DNA of 64,000 nucleotides from Coix lacryma-jobi var. lacryma-jobi (GCA_009763385.1 CM019829.1:36001705-36065704), one strand, 5' to 3'. Positions 17,967-30,404 are shown, counted from the stretch's first letter. Numbers and translations: made by a program. Notes: generated by a model not told the origin, from the sequence alone.

Positions 17967-20866
17967 TCTCTCCCCGCCTGCACAAACAGCTCGTCCTCGA
18001 GCTGAAAGTTGGGAAAGGCCGCCTTGAAGCTATCCAGCTGCTCCCACGTCGCCTCCTCTTCATTCATCCCGTGCCACTTGACAAGCACCTGCCAAGCACC
18101 GCGGCGCTGTTGAGCACGCAGTACGAGCTCCGGGCTCTGCAGACGCCGCCCATCAACAATCGGAGGCAGAACACCAGGCGCGGCCGGAGGATCACCGCAA
18201 TGACGCTTGAGCAAGCCGACGTGGAAGACATCGTGCAGACGGGAATCCGCTGGAAGCTCCAGGCGATACGCCACCTGGCCGATCCGTGCCACCACACGGA
18301 AGGGGCTAGCATAGCGCGGTCCCAGCTTGCCACGGGCGCATGGATCCAGTGACTGGGTTGTGCGATTGAGGAGGTGCACCCACACCCAATCACCCACCGT
18401 GAACTCCACATCTCGATGCGAGGCATCATAGTATTTCTTCGCGAGCTCTTGAGCCTGGAGAAGACGCTGGCGTATTTCCTGGAGGACCTCATCCCTGGAG
18501 TGGAGAAGAGCGTCGGCGGCTTCGGTCCGAGCCGTCCCCGGTTGATACGGAAGCAGCGGCGGGGCGACCGACCATAGACCACCTCGAAAGGCGTGGCGCG
18601 GAGGGCTGTATGGAAGGATGTGTTGTAGCAGTACTCCGCCCATGACAGCCAATCCACCCACGCTCGCGGCCGATCACCTGTAACACCACGCAAATACATC
18701 GCAATGACCTTGTTAACGACCTCGGACTGGTCGTCCGTCTGTGGGTGGAAAGCCGTGCTGAGCCGAAGGGTGACGCCCGCCATCTTGAAGAGGTCGCGCC
18801 AGACATTGCCGGTGAACACGGGGTCCCGGTCGCTGATGATGGACGACGGAAACCCATGCAGGCGAACGACGCCATCGAAGAAGGCACGGGAGACTGAGGC
18901 AGTCGTGTAGGGGTGGCCGAGCGCGAAGAAGTGAGCATATTTGGAGAAACGGTCGACCACCGTTAATATGACGGACTTGCCGCCCACCTTAGGCAGCCCC
19001 TCGATGAAGTCCATCGAAATGTCCGCCCACACCTGGGACGGAACATCAAGGGGCTGCAGCAAGCCCCCTGGCTGGAGCGTCTCCGTCTTGTTCCTCTGGC
19101 ACGTGGCGCAGGTCCGCACCCAATCCTGGACCAGCGTGCGGTCACCCGGAATATAGAAGTCCAGGCGAAGGCGATGCAATGTCTTCTGGACGCCCTCGTG
19201 GCCAGCCGAGTGGGCCAGTAGGATGGTCTGGTGGCGTAGATCAGCATGGTCCGGCACGAAGAGGCGGGAGCCGTGGAGGAGCAGCCCACCCTCCGTGTGC
19301 CACGGCGGCCCAAGGTCGCCCGCCTGGAGGCGCTGCAGCAGGAGCTGGGCGTCGGGTGCCACCGTCGTCGCCTGTCGAATGGTGTCGATGAAGGCGAAAG
19401 ACGGCACCGACAGGGCGAGCAGGGCCGCTGAAGCCGGCGCGCCCTCCGGAACGGTGACCATGCCCCCGTCGCGCCGAGACAGGGCGTCGGCCACCGTGTT
19501 CAAGCGCCCAGGGCGATACTCCACATCGAAGTCGAATTCGAAGAGCTTGCTGATCCACTGATGCTGGGGCACCGTCGACAGACGCTGGTCAAGTAAGAAT
19601 TTGAGACTATAGTGATCTGTACCAACCAGGAAGTGTCGCCGCCACAGGTAGGGCTGCCAATGTCGAACCGCCTGGACCAGCCCGATGAGCTCACGCTCAT
19701 ATGCCGCTAGCTTGAGATGGCGGGCAGCAAACGGCCGGCTGAAGTAGGCGAGAGGCCCGGTGCCCTGGTGAAGGACGGCGCCGAACCCGGCCCCAGACGT
19801 GTCACAGTCCACCGTGAAGACCTTATCGAAGTCCGGCATCTACAAGACGGGCCCCGTCGTGAGGGCGGCCTTGAGCGCCTAGAAAGCCGCCGCCGCGTCG
19901 TCGTCCCACTGGAACGCGTCTCGCCGCAAGAGACGCGTTAGCGGAGCGGCGATCAAGCCGAAGTCTCAAATGAATTTCCGGTAGTAGCCTGCAAGGCCCA
20001 GGAAGCCACGCAGGCCCCGAGCCGACCGTGGAACAGGCCAAGATGACACGGCAGCCACCTTGTCCGCATCCATGGCCACGCCTCCCGCCGAGATCACATG
20101 GCCCAGATAGGCCACCGAAGTTGCACCGAACGAGCACTTGGAGCGCTTGAGATGTAGGTGATGCGCCCGAAGTGCTGACAGGACGATGCCGATGTGCTGC
20201 AAATGCTCCGCCCACGAGGAACTATATATGAGAATGTCATCAAAGAAGACCAGCACAAACCTCCGAAGAAAAGGGCGCAACACATCATTCATCAGGGCCT
20301 GGAACGTGGCTGGAGCGTTGGAGAGGCCGAAAGGCATCACCAAGAACTCATAGTGGCCATGGTGCGTCCTGAAAGCCATTTTGGCGACGTCATTGGCATG
20401 CATGCGGACTTGGTGATAGCCCGAACGCAGATCCAGCTTGGTGAAAAACCGCGCCCCGTGGAGCTCATCCGGTAACTCATCCACCATAGGAATAGGAAAT
20501 TTATCCTTGGATGTCTTCGCATTAAGAGCCTGATAGTCAATGCAGAAGCGCCAGGAGCCATCAGTCTTGCGCACGAGGAGCACTGGGGCGGAGAACGGCG
20601 AAGTGCTCGGCCGAATGATGCCTTGCTGCAACATGGCCGAACACTGGCGCTCCAACTCATCCTTCTGGAGCTGCGGGTAGCGGTATGGGCGCACCGCGAC
20701 CGGGGCCGTGCCCGGCAAGAGGTGGATCCGGTGATCATACGGCCGAGCTGGCGGTAGGCCGCACAGCTCGTCGAACACGGCCGCGTGCTGTAGCAGGAGC
20801 TGGTCCAGCAGGGGATGGGGCGCCTCCGTGGTGATCGCGGCGAGCTGGGGGGGAAGAGGCTGGCGA
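17912..20866 (-). pseudogene. Broken pol (RT, RNase H, integrase, chromodomain) of Reina-like element
   Basis: Reverse transcriptase lies at about 20700-19970 with an intact FFDD catalytic motif. RNase H begins near 19839, integrase has an HHCC finger near 19200-19090, aspartates in the DISMDF and ISDRDP motifs, and a Glu after QTDDQS (relatives usually have Gly in place of the second Asp). The C-terminal chromodomain spans roughly 18110-17960. Lesions: TGA at 19968-19966, TAG at 19881-19879 and 19842-19840, and a frameshift near 18561-18564. The three stops sit where relatives have Arg or Gln. It cannot make a full polyprotein. Confidence 0.9.
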
Positions 20867-22824
20867 CCCCCCGATGCCCGTCCAGGTGATGCGCCGTCTG
20901 TTTTGGGAGAATGACATTGTCATCGCCTTGAAGTCCCACAAGATGGGGCCCAAGGTGCGTAGGAAGTCGACGCCGATGATGAAGTCGAAGCACCCCAAGT
21001 CAAGGCCGACACACGTGATGGAGAAAGAGTCGGCCCCGACGGTCATCGGCACGTTACGGGCGATGTCGTCGCAAGGAAGACGATCACCGTTGGCGACAGT
21101 GACCCGCATCTGCTTTCTTTCGCTGGTGGCGAGGCCGAGGCGACGCAGAACAGCACCCTGGAGGTAGTTGTGGGTGGAGCCAGTGTCCAGCAGCGCCACG
21201 AAGAGTTCCCCCTGGATGGTAACCGACACCAGCATGGTGTTGTCGGTATGGACGCCGACCACCGCATGCAGGGAAACGACCAGCGCATTGGCCACCCCCG
21301 GATCCTCGGGAAGGGCGGCGTCCTCCGGCTTCGGCAGCCCGACGCCCTCCTCGGCCAGAAGTTTGTCGTTGATGAAGTCATCCGCTTCCAGGTAGAAGAG
21401 ATGGGGGCAGACGTGCCCGCGCACATAGGCCTCATCACAATTGAAGCATAGGCCCTGGCGCCGGCGTTCCGCCATCTCGGCCGGCGATAGGCGACGGAAG
21501 GGCCGGGCCCCTGCTGCCTGCGGTGCGGCGTTGGGAGGTGGTGCAGCAGCAGCCCCTCCCTGAGCCGGTGCCACGCCCGGCAGACGCTGCTGAGTCGGCA
21601 GGGCGAGGCGCTGGGGAGGCCGATTGGCCCGGGGAGGCGGCGCCGGAGCGGCCGTAGCCGCGCGGCGTTCGAACGCTCGAGCCAGATACATGGCCGTCTG
21701 AAGGTCCTGCGGCGCGCGAAGCTCGACGTCCACCTTGATATGCTCCGGAAGGCCCCCCACGAACAACTCCGCCTTCTGGGGGCGGACAGATTGCGTGTGT
21801 GGCACAGGACCGCATTGAACCGCTCCGAGTAGTCCTGCACCGTGGACTGGAAGGGGAGCCGCGCCAGCTCGGATAGGCGCGAGTTGTGCACGGCCGGCCC
21901 GAACTGGAGATTGCAGAGGGTCTTGAAGCGATCCCAGTGCGGCATGCCCTCGTCTTGCTCCAAGGCATAATACCAGGTTTGTGCCCCGCCCTTGAGATGA
22001 TAGGAAGCAAGCCATGTGCGATCGGAAGCGGGAGTGCGCTGCCCGTGGAAAAACTGCTCACACTGGTTGAGCCAGTTCAAAGGATCGACCGATTCGTAGT
22101 ATGTGGCAAACTCCAGTTTATAGAACTTGGGCGGGTGGTGATCAGCCGCGACGTCGGCGCCCGGAGTGTAGCCACGAGACCCCGGGGCCTCCGGCAGGAA
22201 GGTCGCCAGTGAAGAGCCCGGAAACAGGGTATCGTCCACGCCCCCGTAGATGGTGCTGGAGACGAGCGGCCCCCCATGGAAACCAGAACCCGACGTGGGT
22301 GCCTGTAGAGGTACAGAGGCACGCGGCGCAGATGATGGCAGCGGCGCGGCCGCGCCCAGCGCCCAGGCTGGCAGCGGCGAAGGGGACGGCGGAAAGCAGA
22401 CTTGAGTGATGGGAACATTGGTGGACGGTGGGGAGGGAACTGAATTGGACGGCAGCATGCCGGAGTGGTATGGGAGGGAGAGGGTTTGGGCGGGCGAGGG
22501 AAGGTGGGGCGGCGGCGGTGGGGAAAACAGGGAATGCGGCGGTGGTTGTGGTGGTTGGGCGAGGAGCAGGGCTTGGACGGCGCGCTGGATGTCGCCCACC
22601 GCCTCCCGGAGGTCGCCCACGTTGCGGCTCAAATTGAGGATCGCCGCCGGGGTCTGCTCGGGGGAGAGGACGACGTGCGGCGCAGTTGAGGCAGGAAACG
22701 TCGCCGTCGAGGATGGGAGGATCACGGCCCCCGTGGATGCTGGTGCGAGGGATGTTGCGGTGGTCGTCGCCGGCGGCAGCAGTTCGGAGTGGGGCAGGTA
22801 GGAAGAAGGAATCGGCCCGGACAT
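20735..22824 (-). pseudogene. Broken gag-protease of Reina-like element
   Basis: ATG at 22824 follows the primer site directly. The N-terminal 200 residues are Pro/Ser/Ala-rich. The gag domain (motifs WLNQCEQFF and AQTWYY) lies around 22130-21800. A frameshift in the G5 run at 21778-21782 moves the reading to the frame that carries the knuckle-like CFNCDEAYVRGHVC near 21460 and the protease DTGST near 21180. A second frameshift near 20863-20872 separates it from pol. Confidence 0.88.
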
Positions 22825-22826
22825 GG

Positions 22827-22835
22827 CTGATACCA
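22827..22835 (-). other. Primer-binding site, tRNA-iMet
   Basis: TGGTATCAG on the minus strand, three bases after the 5' LTR. It is the nine-base complement of the initiator Met tRNA 3' end, followed after two bases by the gag ATG. Confidence 0.9.
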
Positions 22836-22838
22836 GAT

Positions 22839-23161
22839 TGATAGGATTACGGATCCTACCAGGCTTGTTGCGGAGGTTGTAGGGATGGGAAGGAGGAGGG
22901 CGAGGCCGGGGACGGCGCTGCGGCGCCGTGGGTGCTGGTCGCGGTGGTGGGAGGAGGGCGGTTAGGGCTCCCGACTCCCAGGGGAAGCCGAGAAGATTAA
23001 TCTCTTGCTTAATTCCAAATAGGTACAGAGTACATGTGATTATACTAGCAGCTATAATAATGCAAATAACCCCCTTCTAGCCTGATAAATACTATCATTA
23101 TGATCCTTAATCCCCTTTTTCTGTCTGCTTCCGACGGGCATACTGAATGCCGGTCATAACA
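22839..23161 (-). repeat. 5' LTR of Reina-like element
   Basis: 323 bp, TGTTATGACC to CCTATCA on the minus strand, 98% identical to 17644-17966. Confidence 0.95.
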
Positions 23162-23290
23162 CGAATATTAGCTAGCAGCGCCCTATTTGGGCTCTTCTTT
23201 TAGTTGTTAGCTTGAAAAAACTATATGGGTGAAAATTAATCTAATAGAGGATCAGACCTAATTAGGATACAAGAACATAAATAAATAGCT

Positions 23291-23563
23291 CATCGGTTGG
23301 TAGCTCTCCAGTGGTTTGGAGGCTGTATGTTGGGGGCTTGACTCCCCACCTCCGCATGCACGGTTTTGCGTATCGTAAAAAAAAACTCTCGCTTGTCCTA
23401 TGTCAAAGCATAGGTCTAAAGTCTGGTCAAGTTTTACGTGAGGTGTGGTGCCACTGTCTATGCATGGGTGGGGATAGGGTTCGGGAGTTTTCTCGACTTG
23501 CATAAGGTCTTAACAAAATGTTGAGGGTTGTCTTACCCCGTGAATCGAGTGTTTTTATTTTTA
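23291..23563 (+). mobile_element. Probable tRNA-derived SINE, decayed
   Basis: The 5' part has a box-A-like GTTGGTAGCTC and, about 45 bases on, a box-B-like GGCTTGACTCCC (consensus GGTTCGANTCC). The 3' part (TTCGGGAGTTTTCTCGACTTG, then TCTTACCCCG and a T-rich tail) resembles the shared 3' region of grass SINEs of the Au type. Identification is from memory of the family style and is moderate. Confidence 0.45.
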
Positions 23564-23566
23564 TAT

Positions 23567-25818
23567 ATATGTCAATTTAGGCCTGTCAACTCCAGATGTG
23601 CCTAGCCAGCTAGTTCTAGGTATGGAATAGATTGAAAGCAAGCATAACAAAGATTCTTCACAGATAGATAGAGCAAGGGCATTAGTCAGTGCATTCCATG
23701 GTTTTGCGATAAAGAATCTATTCATTGATCTGGTCGTGTCATATATACATATTGGCTTGGTTATTGCTCAGAGGCCGGTGTGCAGAGGGCACAGGTTTAT
23801 GTGCAAATCACATGTGTTGGTCGGATATATCGAATTTATCGATTGTTGATCTCAGAAGATAAATCAGGATAAGCATGGTCAAGATGATCTGTTTGTTGTT
23901 GCCTCTGATAGCACGGCGCACTTCATTGACCAGCAAAATCTACACATGCTGTAATGTTCGCTATAAGTTTCTAAAGCTAAAATTGCTCGGTTAAAATGAG
24001 TAGAAGCCTGTATATAACAAATGGTGGTATTACTTGATAATTTAAGTTTCTATATAATAGCAAAAAAAAAAGATAATAGGAAAAAGCCTAAAATATTACC
24101 TCCTCTGTTACATTGTTTAAATATTGCCGCTTTCGTCTCTGGTCAGATGACCATACTCTTCACATGTCATCTCTTCATGTTTTTCCGATAACCTGCCAAA
24201 ATTTAACTTTCGGTAACATAACTGCCTGGTTACAGTTGGATTTTAGCGTTACTGCGGGAATTTGATCCCCTAGGGTTTTTTTTTTTTTGATACCTCAGAT
24301 ATCTTCACATTTGACAAATGACATGTGAATTGAAGAGTATTAGAGAACGTAGTATAGCTGCAGTGCAGAGGATTGTGATGGCTGGAATCCATACCGGCAA
24401 GGGATAATGTATCAGATGTGACCGCGTGCACAGATCGATGCCAAATCTGATGGGATTTGAACTTAACTGGAATCTCAAAATCTGCAGTAGTAGTGTACTG
24501 ATATTATTCTGTAACAATTTAGCAGGAAATCAATTTCACCGGAAAACACTGCAAGGCAGAATTGTTCACTTTTTAATTACATCTCTTTGGTTACACAACT
24601 AGAGATTTCATTTTTGCTTGCCATCACAGCTAAATTCAGACACAAACACAAACTGATCTTCAGGATGACTTGTGTGTACGTATGCAATAGATGCACAGCA
24701 AATTGTTGTGGTGATTGGTGAAGCTCCTGCATTTTTCCAACTGCTACAAGACACAGTGCGTGCATGGAAAAGGAAAATATGCGTGTGTGTCATAGCAAGA
24801 ATGGTGCCAAACGACAGCAACAATGACTGGGAATGCATGAATACTAGCTAGCTAGCATGGTACGGCCACCGGCACCGCTAGCTCTTCGTCATACGACACA
24901 TGGAACCAATTCCGACCTGCTGATGAAGGATCGATCGAGCCGGCCGGTTTCGAAGGAACCAGGGATCAATCCTCTCAGCAACAGCAAGCGGTTTCAGAAT
25001 AGCATCCGAATTGAAACAGCCAGTCAGCAGGCAGGACTCATCGCTTCACTGAGCTGCAGCAGCCTTATCTATCTGTGGCACGGAATATATCAACCATATG
25101 CAACTTGCTTGCACGCGGCTTTTCTCAGCAGACTGAGCTGCCGCTGCTTTGTGAATAACCATGCAGCAGCCTAGCTAGCTGACCTTATCAGATATGAATA
25201 TATATGATCGAGGCGTTGCGATGCCACGAGCCGACGCTGCAAATAATCTTTTCTTTACATGCATATATCCTTTGTGGCGACCGGGTTCAATTCATCCTTC
25301 CCTAGCTACAAAGCTCTTTGATCCGTGAGCTAAAGCTAGAAGAAAAGATGCTGTGGCGGAGTTGCTATCTATACCTGTATGATGCTGCATGCAGGGGCAT
25401 CTGAAGAAAGAAAGACAGATATTATCTGATCGTTTCTCTAGTTTCTTTTCCATTATTATTTTTGGACATGACGCAAACATCCGGCACAAGCATGGAGGAT
25501 TGAATATTTGGATAGAGAGATTCGTATCCACTGCTATATCGGCCTTGATAGTACTCACCTGGAAAAGAAAGAAAGCTAGCAAGGAGGGGAGGAAAAAGCT
25601 GGTGCTCTGTAGAGCAATCTTCATTGCTCCAGAATCCTTTGATTCTTTTTTCTTCGTGTGTGTGTTTGTTTGTTTGTTAGTACTACTTGGCTCCTCAACT
25701 TCACAAGGGGCATTGTGGCTCCTGCAGCAAGTTAGTTAGTTTACCTCTACCTCTAGACACATCGATCAAATCCGATCCTACTGTGCGCATCATTTGAAAG
25801 CAAAGAAAACTCTATCAA
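23567..25818. other. Intergenic, no gene recognised
   Basis: AT-rich sequence with several GCTAGCTAGC runs (for example 24844-24855) and short simple repeats. The ORFs here are under 120 codons, overlap on both strands and show no domain. I see no RNA gene. Confidence 0.5.
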
Positions 25819-26302
25819 CCTAGTATCTATGGTTGAGTTATTTCCAATGTCTAGATATGTTCCTAGTATTTATGGTTGAGTTATTTCCAATGTCTGGATA
25901 TGTTGTGGGCTCTGGTGGACCTGGCCTCGAGGGGCGTCAGCTTGTGGGTATAGCGAGCTGGACCAAATTCTGTTGCACACTCTAACAAATGGTATATATC
26001 ACATAACCTCATGTGACCACGAACTCCCCCTTATTACGTGTGACCTCCGGCCCCGAGTTCAACGCTCATATCACACACAACTCGTGTGACCTCCGAGAGG
26101 TTAAGGACTCCCTCGGGCTGTTGAGATTTTTTAGGTTTTTACCGACCATGAGCTCCGATACTACTTGTTAGAGTGCGCAGCGGAATTTAGCTCAGCTCGC
26201 TATATACCCACGAGTTGGAGCCTCGAGCTCAGGTCCGCCAAAGCCCACAACATATTCAGGCATTAGGCTCACAACATATCCAGGCATTGGGCCTAACTCA
26301 AC
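25819..26302. repeat. Inverted LTR-like arms around a 180-bp centre
   Basis: The left arm (about 25874-25987) and the reverse complement of the right arm (26166-26302) are clearly related over more than 100 bases. Both end CTCTAACA towards the centre. Next to the right arm, on the minus strand, TAGTATCGGAGC (26165-26154) resembles a tRNA-iMet primer site. The left arm is preceded by a 43-bp direct repeat (25819-25861 and 25862-25904). It looks like two LTR ends of one small retroelement family in inverted orientation. Confidence 0.65.
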
Positions 26303-27047
26303 TCAAAAGACATCTGATAGGTGAGGGCTACCCCCGCTTTATATGTCGTGCTCCTTCATCATCAATTACCGATCTGAGACTAAACCTAACGAATTGTCTA
26401 AAGAAATTTAAATGAGTGAAGAAAGTAACCACAGCTTGATCCATATAGATATCCGATCCGCAGTTCAATTTGAAGTTCAAACCCACTGCAATTTGTTCAA
26501 CCATAGTGGAAGAGAAATTGTCAGAGAGACATACAAGAAGTCAACTTTCAGTTAGAATTAGAACGAAGGAATGATTTATGTTATCTAGTGCTTTATTTCA
26601 TCGATCTTGTCTAAAGGAATGAATCTATATACGCGTGTGATGGTACAATTATTGACATTGTGCGTGCTTATGTATGATTCTATACCATGTGCTTCACACA
26701 AGACGTCAAGACCTAACCTAGAGAGCTACACTGTTGCTATATGCCTTAAAGTACGCGTCCATGATGTGCCGACACCTACGAGGATCTTATGCCTTGGCCG
26801 ATCTGTGCCATCCCATTTGTCCAAGTGGTCTCTCTGGTCTCTAGCTAGCAAGTATCTACGAATTGAAGTTCATTTTCTTGCATAGGCATCACGCCGCGTA
26901 GCCCCTTGATTAGCTCAAACAAAAACCAGACTGGCTTTAGCAGATCCTAACATATCAAAATCTATCCATGCAAACAATTTGAATTCCAATAGGCCGCCGG
27001 AACATGATGGCAATTGGTACCAGCTGTTGTCTATGGCGGCTCTATCC
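26303..27047. other. Intergenic, no gene recognised
   Basis: No coding potential beyond short frames and no repeat that I recognise. Confidence 0.5.
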
Positions 27048-27049
27048 TA

Positions 27050-27292
27050 CTCCCTCTGTCCTACAATAGAAGTCATTCTCGCTTTCCGATTAACTTTGAC
27101 CAATTATATATAAAATAATATTAATATTTATAATATATAATTAGTATCATTAGATAGATTGATGAATATACTTTAATAATAAACTTATTTGGAGATATAA
27201 ATATTGCACAAATTTTCTACAAACCTAGTCAAAGTTGAGAATATTTGACCGGCACGTATCTCGTAGCGACCTATATTTTGGGACGGAGAGAG
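27050..27292. mobile_element. Stowaway-type MITE
   Basis: 243 bp with CTCCCTCTGTCC at the left end and its near reverse complement GGACGGAGAGAG at the right, flanked by TA on both sides (27048-27049 and 27293-27294), AT-rich inside. Terminus and TA target are diagnostic of grass Stowaway elements moved by mariner transposases. Confidence 0.93.
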
Positions 27293-27294
27293 TA

Positions 27295-28177
27295 CGTACC
27301 TAAGCGATGAGCTAGGTCCAAGAGACTGACTCTCTATCATCTATCCTTTTATCGTCACCTCCAGAGAATCTCGATCCTTTGGATGAGCTGTACGTGTTGA
27401 TTTGGATGCCTCTTTAATTTCTTTTCCACCATTGTATTGATCTTCCAAGATGCACAATGTTTGTTTGTTTGTTTGTTTGTTTTCAGTGAAATTAAAGAGG
27501 CATGATATATTTTCAGAGCCAGTACATCTTGTTCAAAAGAAAGATTGCATCTCAACCTTCATATGGCTATCTAGCTAATAACAAAGAAGCATGTGTAATA
27601 ATGTAACCATATACACCGAACTAGAGCATTTCAGAGCCACAAAATTTTGACAGAATGATGAGATGATGAAGTTTTCAGGCCGCGTATAGTACGACATGTG
27701 CGTACTTTGGACAAATGATGACCTAAATCTCATAGTTGGTATTGTGCAGAGAATCGCCTTTACGCATGCCCCTTATCAGTAGTGTACGTGGCGTTGGCAG
27801 TAGCTAGAAGCCTAGAACTGTGTAGTAGTGTGCGAATAAAAACAAAGAACAATATGCAAGATAATATATTGTACGATCGTTGACACCAAGAGGAGGATTG
27901 CTACTAGTATGTAGCTAGCTAGCTCTGTAAGTGAGCCTGATGGATCGATTCCGATTCCGTGACGAGAATTGCATACAGCGATGCCCTCAGCATCGAGCAT
28001 GCGCGTTGCTGCTGTACGTCAAATTAAAGTGGCGATCGATGATGATATATATCGTTCTGTCTAAGGATCCTCAGCTAGCTATAGGATCAATGTGTGCGGC
28101 GTGGCGCCACAGTAGCAGCGATGGCCACCGGCCTCGCCGCATCTTTAATTTCTTGACTTCATCCATATACCACCACC
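27295..28177. other. Intergenic, no gene recognised
   Basis: Contains (GTTT)n at 27461-27482 and a GCTAGCTAGCTC run at 27912-27923. No coding region is supported. Confidence 0.5.
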
Positions 28178-28345
28178 GCTACCGGAAACAGCTTATTTGC
28201 CGAGTGTCGGACAGTTTACCGACAGCATTCTATCAGGCACTCAGCAAACATCATGTTTATCGAGTGTCACCAGGCAAATACTCTGCAAAATAGAAGCTCT
28301 CGGTAAATCAGCGTTTTGCCAAAAGTGTCACCAGCCAAGCACTCT
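28178..28345. mobile_element. CACTA end fragment
   Basis: CGCTACCGGAAACAG resembles the CACTACCGG terminus of a CACTA family (one base changed in the first five) and is followed by TTTGCCGAGTG and ACTCAGCAAAC-like subterminal repeats. Only about 170 bases remain. Confidence 0.55.
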
Positions 28346-28727
28346 TTCTTTTTAAAAGAAGAGAGTAAGATAACCAGCATGCATGTACAGTGAGATATAC
28401 GGTTTTATGTACATACGGCGGATGCATGCATTGTTGCGTGAGTCTTCCAAGTTGGGTGGTCCTCTCGCTCTCGGTCACGGGCACCATATATCTTTCCTTT
28501 ATGTTTTAAGTAATTCAGTGTGACTGTATTTCCCTAGCTCGTTAAGGCATCTGCAATGCCAAGTGCTATGCGGGTGTTCAACTTCAGGGAGATCGAGATA
28601 ATGTAGCCATATCATAAAACGCCCATCTTCAAGTAGCTAGGTACTTAGACAGACTGGTATCTATCGATTTGATGTGTGTCCTAAACCACTTGTTAATATA
28701 AGCTCCTGAGTGCTAACTTAGGCAGCG

Positions 28728-29160
28728 ATGTTTTTTTCATCAAATATCAAGATTTGCGTATCATTGTATTAAGAAGAAGAGTTTCAACATATGACGCGCT
28801 AGTCAAGTGTCGAAAGAGGTCAACCTAATCATAGCTGCACCAACCTAGAAAAAAGAGCTATTATTTCGATATTACATAAAAGGAAACAACCAACCCCGAC
28901 GCAACAATGCTACCTAGGAGGTGGCCTTACATCTGCACGACTGTCTGGATAACCCTTTGCAACAGACCAAAAGAGTGCATCCAGATCCAACGCCTTGGCA
29001 TTAGACGCTGTCATGCTGACACGGTCATGTTGCCATCGAAGAGCTTGTTGAAGGCCTCCAACTCCGACGTGAATGGTGCTGAAGGACCCTTGGTTTAGTG
29101 CATACGCTACATGATTAGCACTGATGATTAAAAAGAGGCACGTCATCTATCCGGAGACAG
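28728..29160 (-). mobile_element. Possible LINE 3' fragment
   Basis: Read on the minus strand, the segment ends with CTTCTTAATACAATGATACGC, then about 30 bases, then an A7 tail (T7 at 28731-28737). That ending is familiar from grass L1-type LINEs. Upstream, short frames contain residues reminiscent of a LINE C-terminus, but none is intact. Confidence 0.4.
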
Positions 29161-30355
29161 AGGAAAAAAAAACTGGTTTTCTATTATCATCACAAAGAAA
29201 GAGAAACGACAATTACAGAAATGACTTATGTTTTACCGTATGAATTCATTAATTAAGCTTCTCACAATTAAGTTTGAGACAGTGACTGACCTCTTGTGAG
29301 AATGATCTGTGCAAAGACAGGAAAACCCATGTTGAAATTTCCAGATTTCTGTGATGTGCCAGTGCTACCATGCTGCAGCAGCTAGCCCTTGTTGGTAGGA
29401 CTCCCTTTCTGAAGTTCATTCAGAGTAGGAAGCAGAATCAGGGTTGTGTATTAAGGCTGCCCAAATCCATGAGCTGAACATCTTGTGCTGTTCAACAGTA
29501 ACAGAGTATGAAAAGCCCCAAAATCAACAGCAACGGAGCAACAAAAATACAATCTATCCAAACATGCACAATCGTGAATGCTGGGCATGGGCAATACAGA
29601 TTGAAATTTGGTTCACGAATCCGGTAGCAGGAGGGCACAGACGCAAAACAACAGATAATAATGGCTTATGCATTTTTTTCACTTTTTTCAGTTCACGGCG
29701 GAAGAGGCGGCAGGCAGGCTGCACCGCCGCAGCGCCATGGTCATGGTGGCCTGGGTTGGCTACACATAAATACAATCCAATCTATGTGGGTTAGAGTGAA
29801 TTACACCATAATTCATCTCAATCTATATGGATTGATGTATATTTGTGTACAGCTAAACAAGACCAAGTGGATGCGCAATCAGCAACCCAAGAAAGGGCCC
29901 TAAATTACAGTTTCACTGCACACTTGGCGGCGGTCCCTGACAACTCTTCAGAAAACACAAACGCAATATATAATGCTATGAACAGCACGGCAACTCAGAA
30001 ACATTTCAGCACAAACACACAAACACACACCAGGAGCATCAGTCAGGAGTCTGCGATTCATAACATGCTGGGTTTCTTTCACCAGCAGCGATACAATCAC
30101 GGCTGCCACCAGGATTCAACAAGCATCTGCGCTGGCCATGTGGGTTGACCCAGCAATGCAATGCCCAAGCTGGAATTTCCCACGACGGCCAACACTCATG
30201 GAATGAAATTGAATCTCGACTAAACGAGGGCTAAACGGCTGGGAGTCTTCAAGTTTGGCAGGCACGCACGCCGCAAAACAATGTTCCTCTCCTTCTTCGC
30301 TTCATTTAAGGTGAGCTGCTTCCCGATAAACAATCGGTTCTGGCACTGGTTGTCA
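29161..30355. other. Downstream region of the RING gene
   Basis: No second gene recognised. The part next to 30355 must hold the 3' untranslated region of the minus-strand RING gene, but I cannot place the poly(A) site. A 20-bp block (30308-30327) is repeated inside the last exon at 30385-30404. Confidence 0.5.
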
Positions 30356-30404
30356 CTACATGTTGTTGTCGGATGAGTCCGTTGAAGGTGAGCTGCTTCC
30401 CGAT
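30308..30404 (-). repeat. 20-bp direct repeat across the RING gene stop
   Basis: The block at 30308-30327 (AAGGTGAGCTGC...) recurs exactly at 30385-30404. The second copy encodes part of the Ser-rich C-terminal tail; the first lies beyond the stop codon at 30356. A small duplication may have formed the current 3' end. Confidence 0.8.

Larger units (their letters stand above)
17644..23161 (-). mobile_element. Reina-like chromovirus (Ty3/gypsy), complete but decayed
   Basis: A 5,518-bp element on the minus strand with two 323-bp LTRs, tRNA-iMet primer site, gag, protease, reverse transcriptase, RNase H, integrase and a C-terminal chromodomain, flanked by CGAAT. Small size, short LTRs and the chromodomain point to the Reina group of chromoviruses. 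The LTRs differ at six positions by eye (five transitions, one transversion, about 1.9%), suggesting insertion roughly 0.7 million years ago at the rate used for the Tat element. At least three frameshifts and three stops break the polyprotein. Confidence 0.93.

Noticed and set aside
18064..22824. Multiple plus-strand ORFs in the 18-23 kb region
   Set aside because: They are opposite-strand shadows of the GC-rich Reina-like gag-pol and have no recognisable domain.
24857..25739. ORFs of 105-116 codons in intergenic DNA
   Set aside because: They overlap on both strands, have no domain and no splice or promoter context.
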